DNA from: Isochrysis galbana
Taxonomy: Eukaryota > Haptophyta > Isochrysidales > Isochrysidaceae
Assembly (NCBI GenBank): GCA_018136815.1
Contig: CM030934.1
Coordinates: 6,247,698 to 6,311,697 of the forward strand
DNA: 64,000 nucleotides
Direction of reading: 5' to 3'
Part shown: in pieces, positions 11,575 through 21,435 of the stretch
Layout of the letters: each line of letters begins with the position of its first letter
Position numbering within the stretch: the stretch's first letter is position 1
Translations under genes and position numbers: made by a program
Notes under the pieces: model-generated
Databases searched by the model: none
The model's input: only the letters and a program-made list of their open reading frames with translations
Told to the model about the DNA's origin: nothing

Positions 11575-11870
11575 AGGGGCCCCTCGGGTCCCCCCAGAGG
11601 GCCAGCTGGGCCAGCTCAAGGGGCAGTGGAGGCTGGGGCTGGGCCCCTGGCCTCTCCTGCCTCTCCTTCGCTGGCCTCGCTGGCCCTGGGTGCCTTCCTG
11701 TCGGCTCAGGTGGTCTGTGGCTCAGTGGTGGAGTGGGGGTCAGTACGAGCGAGGGCCAGTGCAGGCGAGTGCGTGCGGCGCGCAGCGCGCGCTCGGCGAG
11801 GGTCTGGGCCAGAGTGATGTCAGCTCAGCCCCTGCCAGCAGGCAGGGGCTGAGGTTGAGTGTGCAGGCCA
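11575..11870 (+). repeat. Dispersed GC-rich repeat (family E)
   Basis: Similar over its length to 38380-38700; both contain AGCTCAxGGGGCAGTGGAGG and end in an imperfect hairpin (AGCCCCTGCC...GGCAGGGGCT here, 11828-11854). The core also occurs inside family A elements (58270-58370; inverted at 29660-29770). Overlapping frames on this strand are compositional. Confidence 0.6.
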
Positions 11871-12056
11871 GACCAAAAGCGTTCAATTATCCCCATCCCT
11901 GCTAACACCTTTCATTGTCACCTGGAGGTCACTTGACTCAACTTGACACTTCACATGTTGAAACACGCACGTAGTCCGACTCCATTCACTCGATTTGGGG
12001 CAGGGTCGATATCTCGTTGAAATCACGATATCTCATGATATCCCATAGAAGATTGG

Positions 12057-13502
12057 CTACGCTGTACGAGCAGCGAGCCGGGCGAGCTTTGAGGACGGGT
12101 CGTCGAGTTTAACCCAACAGTCACAAAGCATTACGCGAAAACGAGAGAGAGGAGGGGGGGGGCGCTGAGGGTCCGCTCTGTGCCACGGAATTTCGGGAGG
12201 AGAGAAAGCGAAGGACGGAAGAGAGTTTGCGATCGCGGCGGCTTGCGACATCAGAAAAGGCCACAAAGTGGTGAAGAAAGTGTCACTGCCAGCGTGAGCA
12301 AGCATGATTCTGGTGCTGTGTAGCAGGATTCCCCAAGCTCTCTCAGCCATACCGTTGGTTTGAGGAACATTGGCAATGGAGAAAGAGCGGCGGATTCCTA
12401 ATTCTGAGCAGAATGCGTCGATCGCCGAGCCCGTGAATTCAGTCCCGTTGTCTGTGTGCCACTGGTCAACAACTCCAGGCACGCTTGTGCTTTTCATTAA
12501 ATAAGCGTGATCGCCAACGTAGGTTTGAGCCGCGAGGAGAACGTCGGCGGACGATTTGGACTTGAGAAAATATACTGAAGTCAGACGGGAGAAGACATCG
12601 ACGAAAACAACGGCGAAGCGAAAGCCGGAAGGAGATGGGGGAAATGGACCACACGTATCGGACACGACCCGTTCGCCGAAATGAGTGTATGTTTGGCGGT
12701 GCGGCGAATTCTTGCGATGCGGTGAACGACGTTGATTTACGGAACACGCTTTGCATTTGAGTTGATGGGGAGTGGCATGAGCATTGTGAACACCTCGAGA
12801 CACCATAGCCGCCCTGATCCTTTGAACATTGAAATGACCGAGCCTCGCGTGCCAAAGACTAGGCGTGTCTTCCGCCTCGCTTTCATCGGCGGCAAGCAAT
12901 GAAGTGTCAAAGTTGAGGACATAGTGGTGACCCGAGGCACCCATGGGAGCTATCTCTCCACTTGGTAGACGTAGATAGCAATCCTTATTGAGAAACGTAG
13001 AGATGTTGTCGTTCTCATAGCCAGCACGGCAGCTAAACAGTCTAGCTGTCAGACCAGGGACGACACGAACTCCTGTAAGGCGGACCGGGACTCGTTTGAT
13101 TACAAAGTTAGATTTGTCGCTGGTGGTGTAGCACTTAGCCTCAACGATAATGGTCACATCGCCAATCTTGGTGATTGGCACGCGGCGCCCATCGCCAATG
13201 ACAATGAAGGTGTTGGGATTGTCATCTGTGATACGGTCTAGTTCCAATTCGTTGGCTATGCAATGTTTGGTAGCTCCACAATCGACGATGAATTCTAGCA
13301 GCTTGGCGGAATCAGCGAGCATTGCGGTGTCGCATTGGCTCGGTACACCGACTGACGTCGCGGTGGTGCTAGAAATAAGGCTTGTTATGGTGGCCCAAAT
13401 GTAGCGTAGCCAACGCCACAGGCCTAAAAACGCAAGTGCAAGCCTCGGGGCGAGACGCGCGCGCGTGTTCGCGCGAGGGGATGCTGGACCAGGAGCTGGC
13501 AC
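12057..13502 (-). mobile_element. Copia-type retrotransposon fragment: protease, GAG-pre-integrase, integrase
   Basis: One open frame of 481 codons. Near residue 74 there is a retroviral-type aspartic protease signature with Cys in place of Ser (DCGA). A GAG-pre-integrase domain follows (LWHARLGHFNVQRIR with a CxxC downstream). The rve integrase core carries the catalytic acidic residues in VSDTCGPF, WHTDNGTEF and NGMAERAWG. The frame stops just after the integrase core, in a DCWVKL region. Reverse transcriptase and RNase H are absent at lower coordinates and no LTR is recognised. The first 35 or so residues are Arg/Pro-rich and may not be element sequence. Order PR-INT before RT is what defines Copia/Pseudoviridae. 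Confidence 0.9.
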
Positions 13503-13613
13503 GGGAGGCGCTCTACGCGTACCTGTGCCACTCGGAGTCGACGTGCCTCGTGCGTGTGACGGACGAGAACCTGGAGTGGGTGGTGAGGATGGCGCCGTTT
13601 GGGCACGTGGGCG
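13481..13613 (+). CDS. Possible orphan exon
   Basis: From the ATG at 13481 the frame shows strong G/C preference at third positions and ordinary composition (a LEWVVRMAPFGHVGE stretch), ending at a good donor (GAG/GTGAGG). No continuing exon was found before the tandem repeats at 13925. It may be the 5' end of a gene destroyed by the repeat array and the Copia insertion. No family recognised. Confidence 0.25.
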
Positions 13614-13924
13614 AGGTGAGGCTGCTTGGGCTCACGAGAGGCCTTCGGTGCAGCGCTCTGGATCCGCAAGGGGCGGGCTGCCGACGAGAGGTGGCGCTGC
13701 GCCTCGGACTCTCTCGCGTGCGCGAGAGCGTGTTCTGCACACGCAGCGAGCGCATCGAGAGGAGCGAGAGGAAGGGGTAGAGGGGGGGAGCGAGGAGGGG
13801 AGGGGCGGGGCGAGCGAGGCGTGCACCAGGGCCGGCGGGGTGTGTGATGAGTTGCAATCACCCAAGTGCACGCCGTCAGGGCGCGCTCCCCCCCCCCCCC
13901 CCCCCCCCACACACACACCCCGTG

Positions 13925-14500
13925 TGGATTGCCACTCACCATGCACACGGCGTGCACCTGACGAAACCCGTTTGTCTGCGCATCCGTGACGGCGTGCGGA
14001 AACTTCCATGCGCACGCACGGAGTCCCCGCGGGGGGAGCTCGAGGCACACGCATCTTGGCAAAGTCACTCATCATGCACACTGCGTGCACGGCGTGCACC
14101 TGACGAAACCCGTTTGTCTGCGCATCCGTGACGGCGTGCGGAAACTTCCATGCGCACGCACGGAGTCCCCGCGGGGGCCTGCCGAAACCCTTTTCTGCCG
14201 CGAAAAGAGTGAACGCACGGCGTGCACCTTCCTGGAAGTTGCTATGCGCACGCACGGCGCCCCCGCGGGGGTGCGCCGGTGCACATCGCGCCGTGCCCAC
14301 GCACGGCGTGCACATGTGATTGCAAGTCATCACAGGCGCTGTGTAACGAAACATCTCTTATATGGCCAGTTTACGTAGTTGTGGGCCGCAGGGGCTACAC
14401 ACATGGAACGGGTTGACATGCGCGCGCACGGCGTATCCGCGGGGGGACCGATGCACATCGCGCCGTGCCCATGCACGGCGTGCACCGATGTGATTAGCGA
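13925..14500. repeat. GC-rich tandem array with GCACGGCGTGCAC motif
   Basis: Two nearly identical 85-bp blocks start at 13951 and 14093 (period about 142). A second pair of blocks (CACATCGCGCCGTGCCC... followed by GCACGGCGTGCAC) starts near 14281 and 14453 (period about 172). The near-palindrome GCACGGCGTGCAC or a close variant recurs near 13945, 14087, 14216, 14300, 14426 and 14475. A C-tract precedes the array at 13892-13908. Frames inside it are repeat-encoded. Confidence 0.8.
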
Positions 14501-14591
14501 AGAAGCTTTGACGGCCTCTCTCTCTTATAATTTTAACAAGATCTAATGTTAAACAACTACAATACAACTGTGGACATTTGATCGCTCAATT

Positions 14592-15116
14592 CTACTGATG
14601 TCCCACTATTGACGGAACGACACCTTCCCGCCGACGGCCGTACCGGTAGGCCATCACGTTCTCATCCTCGAGTAGCGTGGCAAAGCGGTATAGATACTGT
14701 TGGAAAAGCTGAATGTTCTCCCCGTCAAACAGAGAATGATCTTGGGAGGTTTTGATGTTCAGTGCTGCCGGGAATTCGGCTCGCGGGTCGCGCGACGGTG
14801 CTGACAGAGTCTGTTGGGCCCATGTGTTGACTGGGCTCCCAACACCCGCTCCCTTGAGCGGGGTCCGAGGGTCGGAACAACCTTTTGGAGAAAAAAGGTA
14901 TTCGGTTTCTGGAATTTGTCCAAGCTTGTTGCATTGGATGAAGAGGTCCGGGGTACGCGCGCTCAGTCGCGCGCGCAAGACAGGTGAGTGTCTCTCGGCG
15001 GGGGTACCATGTTTGATCCACCCAGCATATGGTGGTCCGTGGATAGATAGTAGTGTTGTGTAGACCAATGATAACATCGTGCGGCTAGCACTCGTGACGG
15101 CGACGCAAGGGCTCAA
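14592..15116 (-). CDS. Unrecognised 174-aa ORF
   Basis: A single frame beginning with ATG at 15116. The C-terminal half has normal protein composition (SLFDGENIQLFQQYLYRF, LLEDENVMAYRYGRRREG), unlike the surrounding low-complexity DNA. The N-terminal third is less convincing. No domain recognised; it lies between the tandem array and a convergent/divergent neighbour, so a transposon remnant is as likely as a host gene. Confidence 0.35.
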   Translation of the reverse strand: MSPCVAVTSASRTMLSLVYTTLLSIHGPPYAGWIKHGTPAERHSPVLRARLSARTPDLFIQCNKLGQIPETEYLFSPKGCSDPRTPLKGAGVGSPVNTWAQQTLSAPSRDPRAEFPAALNIKTSQDHSLFDGENIQLFQQYLYRFATLLEDENVMAYRYGRRREGVVPSIVGHQ

Positions 15117-15439
15117 GTCAAGGTCGACGTTGCCACACGCATAGTAGCACTGAGATATCTACAACAAAACACGACTTAAGATTAAACAGATTACCCCGGG
15201 GCCGAGAGCGTCCGGCCCCGATAGTATTAAGAGGTGAAGGCGGTCAGTTTTCTGGTTGAAGCCGGGCAGTGGGGCGGAGGAGGGGAGGGAGAAGGAGAAG
15301 GCCATACTCTCTTGTACCATATTTAGATAGTGGATGACTGGATGACGGTCTCGGTCTCTTCTCGGGAATGCCCCCTTTGACTGGGCGGGGGAGGGGGGGG
15401 GGGGGCGTGCGGCTGCGTAACGGGCGGCAAGCGAGAGAA

Positions 15440-15720
15440 GCCGACGAGTGGGACAGAGAGAGAGAGACAGAGAGGGAGAAGGAGAGAGAGAGAAGGAGAA
15501 AGAGAGAGGGGGGGGGGGGGGAGAGGGAGAGAGAGAGAGGGAGGGAAAGAGACAGACAGACACAGAGAGAGGGAGAGAGGGGGGGGGGGGGAGAGAGAGA
15601 AAGAGAGAGAGGCAGAGAGGCAGCGAGAGGCAGAGAGGCAGCGAGGCAGCGAGAGGCAGGGAGTTGACGGAGAGGCAGAGAGAAGAGAAAACCCAGAGAG
15701 CAGAAGGGGGGCGAGGGTGA
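15440..15720 (+). repeat. Purine tract (GA/G-rich) in front of the coiled-coil gene
   Basis: About 280 bp almost entirely A/G on the + strand, with (GA)n, AGGC-type runs and poly-G at 15512-15521 and 15580-15590. It ends 58 bp before the start codon at 15778, so it is probably promoter and/or 5' UTR. Both long frames across it are compositional. Confidence 0.85.
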
Positions 15721-15777
15721 GGTGGGGTTCGAGAAGGAGAGCGGAAGAGCGTGGCAGCCGGCGCTCGCGGTGGAGCA

Positions 15778-17100
15778 ATGCCGATCAAAGTACCATCGCG
15801 CCTTCTAAAGAACACCGTCTCCTCGCGCGAGAAGCGCCTCTCCACCGTGACTGCTGGGCCATACGACCCAAACGCATGGCGGTACGATGAGAGCGGAGTT
15901 CCTAGGCCTCCTGTCTCTGAGGAGGAGAAAGGGCGGGCACATGTGGTGGCACTCAGTTCGACATCGCGCCGCAACACACGCACGCTCACCGTCATACCAA
16001 GCTCCTCCAAGCTCGTCTCGCCAGAGGCGTCCAAGCAGGCGTCATCGGATGGCTCAGCGCCGCCCTCCGCGACTGCATCGCGTAGAGGCCCCAACACGGA
16101 GGAAGACAAGCGCTCGGAGGAAGGCAATCGTAGAGAGCTGCTATCACTAATCCAAAAATCGGCGTCGGCCGCCGAAGTCGTGACGAGCCAGCCTCTCACC
16201 CCTGGGAAGCAGTCAACCCCCTCATATCCGACGATGGTCACCATCGGCTCGCATGACGTGTCCAACCCGGAGGACCTCAAAACCGTGCGTGAGCTGCGGG
16301 AGGAAGTCGTCCGGCTGAAGCAGGGCTTACCCGTGCAGTCACAGACCAAGCTGGCGATAGAGAATGCGAGGCTGGAGGCCGAGTGCGAGCGGCTAAGAAA
16401 GCGAGTCGAGGGGTATCAACTGACTATGGAGCAGTTTGGCAGACGGATGGCCGAGATGGAAGCCGAAAATGTGACGCTCAAGGTGCAGCTCGAGCTCGCA
16501 CAAAAGATGGGTTCGCCGCCTGTAGATGAGTCTGCTGCACTTCTCAACGAGCTTTCTGACTTGTTGCGCGACGAGCGCCGCAAGTCAAGATTGTCCCGAG
16601 GGCAAGAAGAGGCTGGTGAGGCCTCCAATGTGCGACGAGACTCGTCCGACTTCCTCGAGCTAGTCCGCAAGGCAAACGCGGCCTTGGAAGCAGAGCTGGA
16701 TGGGCCGCCAAAGGCACCGGTTGTGGCGCTCAATGGCGCGCAGCTGACCACAGGCTCTCCGGCGCCTGATCTTCCAACTGGCGAAGCATCCCCCAAAGGC
16801 ACGGCCTCCTTGGCAGTAGCGAGAGATGTGGGCGCAGTGCCTCCTACCGCATCGAAGGAGGGGGAGAAGTCCTCTGCCGCAGAAGCCAGGCTAGCGACGG
16901 CGCAGCAGGCCGAACAGCGGCTGCGGGAGCTCGAGGCAGAGATCAGACAAACCAAGGTAGAAGAGATGGCGTTCAAAATGCGCCAGATCGAGTCCAAATT
17001 CAATGAATCGCTCGGCAAGGCTGCCAAGCCAATGGAGCCTTTTGACGCGCTATCCCTTGACGAGCAGCTCGAGGAACTCGGGCTCGGCCAAAGTGATTGA
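15778..17100 (+). CDS. Coiled-coil protein, no known domain
   Basis: Intronless, 440 aa. The start at 15778 is chosen because the upstream in-frame extension runs into the purine tract. The N-terminus is basic (PSRLLKNTVSSREKRLS) and the next 150 residues are Ser/Thr/Pro-rich. Heptad-like coiled coil runs from about residue 170 to 255 (RELREEVVRLKQG, ENARLEAECERLRKRVEG) and again from about 370 to 415 (EQRLRELEAEIRQTKVEE). The end is acidic (SLDEQLEELGLG). This looks like a cytoskeletal or scaffold protein, but no specific function can be read. Confidence 0.75.
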   Translation: MPIKVPSRLLKNTVSSREKRLSTVTAGPYDPNAWRYDESGVPRPPVSEEEKGRAHVVALSSTSRRNTRTLTVIPSSSKLVSPEASKQASSDGSAPPSATASRRGPNTEEDKRSEEGNRRELLSLIQKSASAAEVVTSQPLTPGKQSTPSYPTMVTIGSHDVSNPEDLKTVRELREEVVRLKQGLPVQSQTKLAIENARLEAECERLRKRVEGYQLTMEQFGRRMAEMEAENVTLKVQLELAQKMGSPPVDESAALLNELSDLLRDERRKSRLSRGQEEAGEASNVRRDSSDFLELVRKANAALEAELDGPPKAPVVALNGAQLTTGSPAPDLPTGEASPKGTASLAVARDVGAVPPTASKEGEKSSAAEARLATAQQAEQRLRELEAEIRQTKVEEMAFKMRQIESKFNESLGKAAKPMEPFDALSLDEQLEELGLGQSD

Positions 17101-17262
17101 CCCCGGAGGCCACGCATGAGCGCGATCATGGCTGTTACCGCCAAGACTTGAGGCGTGGAGACTATCGGGACGGCAGGGCGGCGGTCAATGAGTCTGGTCT
17201 GAGGACAGGCGTGCCAGCCGCAACTCGTCTTCCGATATCCTAGAGTGCGCGCTATTTCTCCT

Positions 17263-17515
17263 CAGCTCAGTCGGTACCGTTCGAGCGGCAATCGCTCCAT
17301 AATTGCATCATCGTCTTGTGCCAAGATAGCTACTGAGGAAGGGAGAGGATCCGGAGAATATCCGAGGGCGGCTGCGCCAGTCGCACCATTGGTACCGATG
17401 ACCATTGTATGCACATCGCTCCCTCTTAACTCCAGTGGGTACCCTTCGAGCGGCAACCGCTCCATACTTGCATCATCGTGTTTTGTAGTGATAGCTGTAG
17501 AGGACGGGGAAGGCC
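17263..17515. repeat. Two-copy tandem duplication, period about 166 bp
   Basis: Block 17263-17350 recurs at 17429-17515: TTCGAGCGGCAA[TC]CGCTCCATA, TTGCATCATCGT and GATAGCT are shared. The spacer between the blocks is not duplicated. Open frames cross the whole unit on both strands (96 aa +, 87 aa -) and each shows the repeat at protein level, so coding cannot be assigned to a strand. Confidence 0.7.
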
Positions 17516-17801
17516 GCGGAGTCAATACACTTTGAGGACGCAGAGCGTCAGGCTTTGAGTTCTGGGCTGCATCTCACACACGTGATAGGCCCCGTAGTGC
17601 GCCTTCCTTCATATGCAAGGCGGCTTACAATTCTGCTTCATTGTGCGGTGCACTTCATTTGCGGATGTGGATATGGTTGTAACTGTGATTGGCAGTGCAT
17701 GAGACACGATGGTGCCGTGCGGGAGAAGCTGCTGTGAGCATGTGCACCGTCGGAGAAGCAATCTTTGGGTAATAAACACAAGATGAGGGAGACGTCGGTG
17801 T

Positions 17802-18367
17802 TAGTGTGCGACTATGGCCACTAAGATTATACTTAGTTTACCATCAACTAAGTTTTTACTTGGTTCACCCATGGGGGGGGGGGGGGCACGAGCCCCCCAT
17901 ATCTCTACCTCTCCCCTGCGGTGGGGGAAGAACCACCTAGCCTCTTGGCATCCCTGATGGCATGCCAGGGGCACAATGCCTTGCTGACCTAATTCCCTCC
18001 CCATGGGCTTGCCCGTCTCTCGCTCCCTGGCCCACGAGGGCTAGCCCATTGCTCCAACCCCTCCTCCCCCCCTGGCCCTAGTACACAGGTGCAACTGTGT
18101 CGCATCCGCGATCGACTCTCTACTTTTATAATGACCGACCGACCGGCGGACCCTCACTCTTTGGTACAAGTGCCGGGGGCTTGCGAGAGGGGGGCTCGAA
18201 ATAGGTGATAGGTGCTTAGACTGAACTGTGCCTTGATTGAGCTTTAGAGAAACCATGATTGGGGGCTGTCGTGTTAGTACATGTACATGGCTAGTGGCAG
18301 TAGCGGTACTAGCTAATGCTCGATTGTTAATCAAATCGAAATAATAGTGTATAGTGTGCGACTATGG
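17802..18367 (+). mobile_element. Family A SINE-like insertion with exact 16-bp target duplication
   Basis: The 16-mer TAGTGTGCGACTATGG occurs at 17802-17817 and 18352-18367. Between them, 17818-18351 starts with the family head twice in a row (17818 and 17845), then the GC hairpin (G-run, CACGAG, C-run), the body shared with the other copies, and a divergent right half. It ends in an A/T-rich stretch (AATCAAATCGAAATAATAG). Head-left, tail-right orientation plus direct repeats is the expected outcome of target-primed retroposition. No ORF. Confidence 0.75.
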
Positions 18368-18487
18368 ACTTCGGCGATCGGCGACTGGCAGCCCCACCTC
18401 CACCTGTTTCACCACCGGAGTACCGTCCATCCCATGACCGAGCCGCGGTGCCGTCGAATGTCCCCTATCCTCGATAGTGCACGGCTG

Positions 18488-18860
18488 CAACTGAGTTTAT
18501 ACTTGGTTCGCATGAATGAGGGAGGGCACGCTCCCCCCCCCCTCGATCCCAGACCCCCTCCCTTGGTCCCTTGCTTGGGGTGGCACTCAACACTGGTCGT
18601 TGTTGGTGCTGATGTTGGTGCTGATGTTGTTGTTGGTGGAGGGTGGAGGGAATGGGAATGGAGTGGGCGGAGGCGCGGGGGCCGTCTAGGGCTCTGGGGC
18701 TGGGGGCGGGTAGGAGGCGGGCGAGTGGGAGGGCGTGCGAGGCTGTGGTGATCGGTGCCGACTGGACCACCCCCGCTACGTACCATGTTGGCCTGGGGGT
18801 GGAGCGTGTGGGTGTAAGCTGTGGATCTTTACCGGCCTCTGTATGAGTATGAGTATGATC
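18488..18860 (+). mobile_element. Family A-type element with divergent body
   Basis: Starts CAACTGAGTTTATACTTGG at 18488, followed by a hairpin-forming GGGAGGGCACGCTCCCCC, then a body not obviously shared with other copies: GTTGGTGCTGAT repeats (18600-18640) and G-rich sequence. The right limit is uncertain; a TATGAG microrepeat (about 18842-18858) may be the tail. No target duplication was found. Confidence 0.45.
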
Positions 18861-19970
18861 ATGGGACGATGAGGAGGCACAAGGAGGGCAGGGGAGACGT
18901 CGGGCGCGAGCCATGGGCACGGCCTGGGGGTGAGGAAGGCCCAAGCAGGGCGCCGGACGGCGGACGGCTCGTCACACTCAGAAGGGAAGCACGCAGAGGG
19001 GTCACAGGACATGGGGTCACAGACGCCGGAGGCGTTGGACAGCATGACGGAGGGGCGGGAAAGGTACGACAGCCAGAGGGAAGGGCCGGAACGCACACGG
19101 AATCAAACGGGGCGGAAAGGGTAAGAAACAAGGAAGGGGAGCCTAGGGGGCCGCACAGAGAAACATGAAAAAGACAGGGGGGAGGGCGGATCCCGGGGGG
19201 CGAGGAAAAAAAGAATACCGAAAGGGGAGGGGGCGCTGAAAAGGATCTTCGGAGGACCCCGACGAGCGAGAACAGAAAAACGGCTCACTCGAGTGAAGGG
19301 ACGGACTTCCCCTACCCACACCACCCCTCACTTCCTCACAGCAAACAGGGAGCTAGAGGGGGAGATCTCTCTCTACACCTCCCTTACGGAGGTGAAGGGA
19401 TCAAAGCCCATGAGCGGTTGACTCATCCCATGTGGGGATGCGGCGCAACAGATGGCTCAAACCATACTGTAGCAACTGTTGATGGAAGACGGGCTCAAAA
19501 TAGGAGATTCAATTCTGATCTCACGATCTCAAAGTGTCGAGAATAATTGAACCAAACGAAACTTGTAGGCTGCTTTGGGTTCCTGGGCACTTTGCCTTTG
19601 CGAAAAAAGGAGACAATAGAGCAGACTGGTGCCAGAACATACATCGTCTCTCATACTCCGCCCTTCTGCGCCTATGCTCTCTGTGGCAGGTCTGGAGGAG
19701 CGTATCCTTCCGGCTTTGGGAGCTTGAGGCCTCACGAGACAGCCGAGCGCGCCGACTTGACACAGCGTGCGAACCTGCAACACGCTCACCAGACAGCTGA
19801 AAATCGCATCACAGCCAAATGGTTCCATGTTTGACCGTGCATTTTCAGGGAAAGCAGCCCCAAGAGCTGCAGTCATCGCTGTGCTGCCCATCTCACAATT
19901 TCGTTGATACTCAGACCTGATAAGCGGTTGCATACAGAAGGTACGGCGGAAACTGCGGCAGTCCAGAACG
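18861..19970. other. Intergenic, purine-rich; includes 3' flank of MsrB
   Basis: 19000-19300 is A/G-rich without clear repeats. Frames on both strands are short or compositional. 19520-19970 is the likely 3' UTR and flank of the minus-strand gene that follows. No RNA gene recognised. Confidence 0.5.
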
Positions 19971-20704
19971 TCACGGAGGTATTTCCGGGAGCCGCAGCTC
20001 ATAAGGTACCTCCGGAACATCCTCAGGTTGAGAAGCAGTCGGCTCGTAATTGAGGCATATGCCATTAACACAGTGACGTTCATTGGTGGGAGTGGGAAAC
20101 CCCTCGCCCTTAAACACATGGCCAAGGTGGCCCCCACATTTCGAGCACACAATCTCGGTGCGTGATCCATCAGGATCAGGCCGTTCCTCAATGGCGCCAG
20201 GCACACCATCGTAGAAGGCTGGCCACCCACAGCCCGAACTGAATTTCTGTCTTGCATAGTAGAGCGGCTGATTGCAGCCGACGCAGGTGTACGCACCCTT
20301 GGCAGGATACTTTGTCTTGTACTGCATCTTCAATTTCCTGTGGACGAAAAGGTGGTGAACGTCAAGTTTGGTCTCGAGAGAGAAGCGTTTGCGTGATTCA
20401 GCGTGATCGCGAGGAAAATCCCGTGTCTCGTGGGCCTCGCTTCCTCGAGTGCAAGCGGTGGCGCGTACCATTCGAGCTGTCCCTCAAAGTTTTCACTGAA
20501 GCCAGGGGGTTCAGTGTGCCCCTTCCGAAGGATGGCGAACTGTTGCTCCGAAAGGACGGTCATCCACCCTTCGGGCGATGTCGGGAGGGGTGGCTCACAC
20601 ATGGTGATCATGCACGCTCTGCGCACTGCTGCGCTGCATGAGAGGCGTGCCTCCACAGCGGCAAAGCCGAGTGCGAGCAGCAGCAGGCGGCGACACAGGT
20701 GCAT
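19971..20704 (-). CDS. MSRB: Methionine-R-sulfoxide reductase (MsrB), likely organelle- or secretory-targeted
   Basis: Two exons, 20704-20469 and 20337-19971, joined across a 131-bp intron (GTACGC...CACAG, phase 2), giving 200 aa. MsrB reduces methionine-R-sulfoxide in proteins. The domain covers about residues 45-176: the N-terminal WMTVLSEQQFAILRKGHTEPP segment is on exon 1. Exon 2 holds two CxxC zinc pairs (C97/C100, C143/C146), CGWPAF, GGHLGHVF and the catalytic Cys168 in ERHCVNG. Residues 1-19 form a signal peptide (RRLLLLALGFAAVEA) followed by an Arg/Ser-rich stretch, as expected for a bipartite plastid presequence in a secondary alga; ER localisation is an alternative. Transcribed divergently from RRP5. 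Confidence 0.92.
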
Positions 20705-20732
20705 CAGCCGTCGGCGGGGGGGGGGGGAGCGG

Positions 20733-21060
<328 letters not shown>

Positions 21061-21105
21061 CTCTCTAGCCTTCTCTCTCCGATGAGCGCGGCGGCGGCAT
21101 CGGGA

Positions 21106-21113
21106 TATTTATA
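21106..21113 (-). promoter_or_regulatory. TATA-like box for MsrB
   Basis: TATAAATA on the minus strand, about 400 bp before the MsrB start codon. If used, the 5' UTR would contain the whole pyrimidine (minus strand) tract. The same octamer precedes the FAD monooxygenase and the COPI-associated gene. Confidence 0.35.
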
Positions 21114-21435
21114 GTACAATAGTAATGTACTCTGCATCGCGGCGCTGCTACTTAGTTTAGAATTTAGAAGGAAGCGCGTGGGCCCTTGCGTCGACGTCGC
21201 TCCCCTCTGCGCGCGGACGGGAGGAGAGCCGCGCCGTCAGCGGAGACAGGGGGGAGGGAGAGGGGGCGGGGGGAGAGAGAGAGAGAGAGAGGGAGGGAGG
21301 GAGGGAGAGAAACAGGGGTGGGTGGGTGGGTGGTTGGGAGATAGAGAGGGGGGAAGAGAGAGGGAGGGAGAGGGAGAGTCCGGCCCCCGGGCAATCGAAG
21401 GGAGGCCAGACTCGCATCTGAAGTGTTGGAACGCA

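Noticed and set aside
13925-14500. CRISPR-like array
   Set aside because: Repeats are long, unequal in period and without unique spacers; eukaryotic context.
15159-16349. Long minus-strand open frame (396 codons)
   Set aside because: Antisense to the coiled-coil gene and reads through the purine tract as Leu/Ser/Pro strings; no domain.
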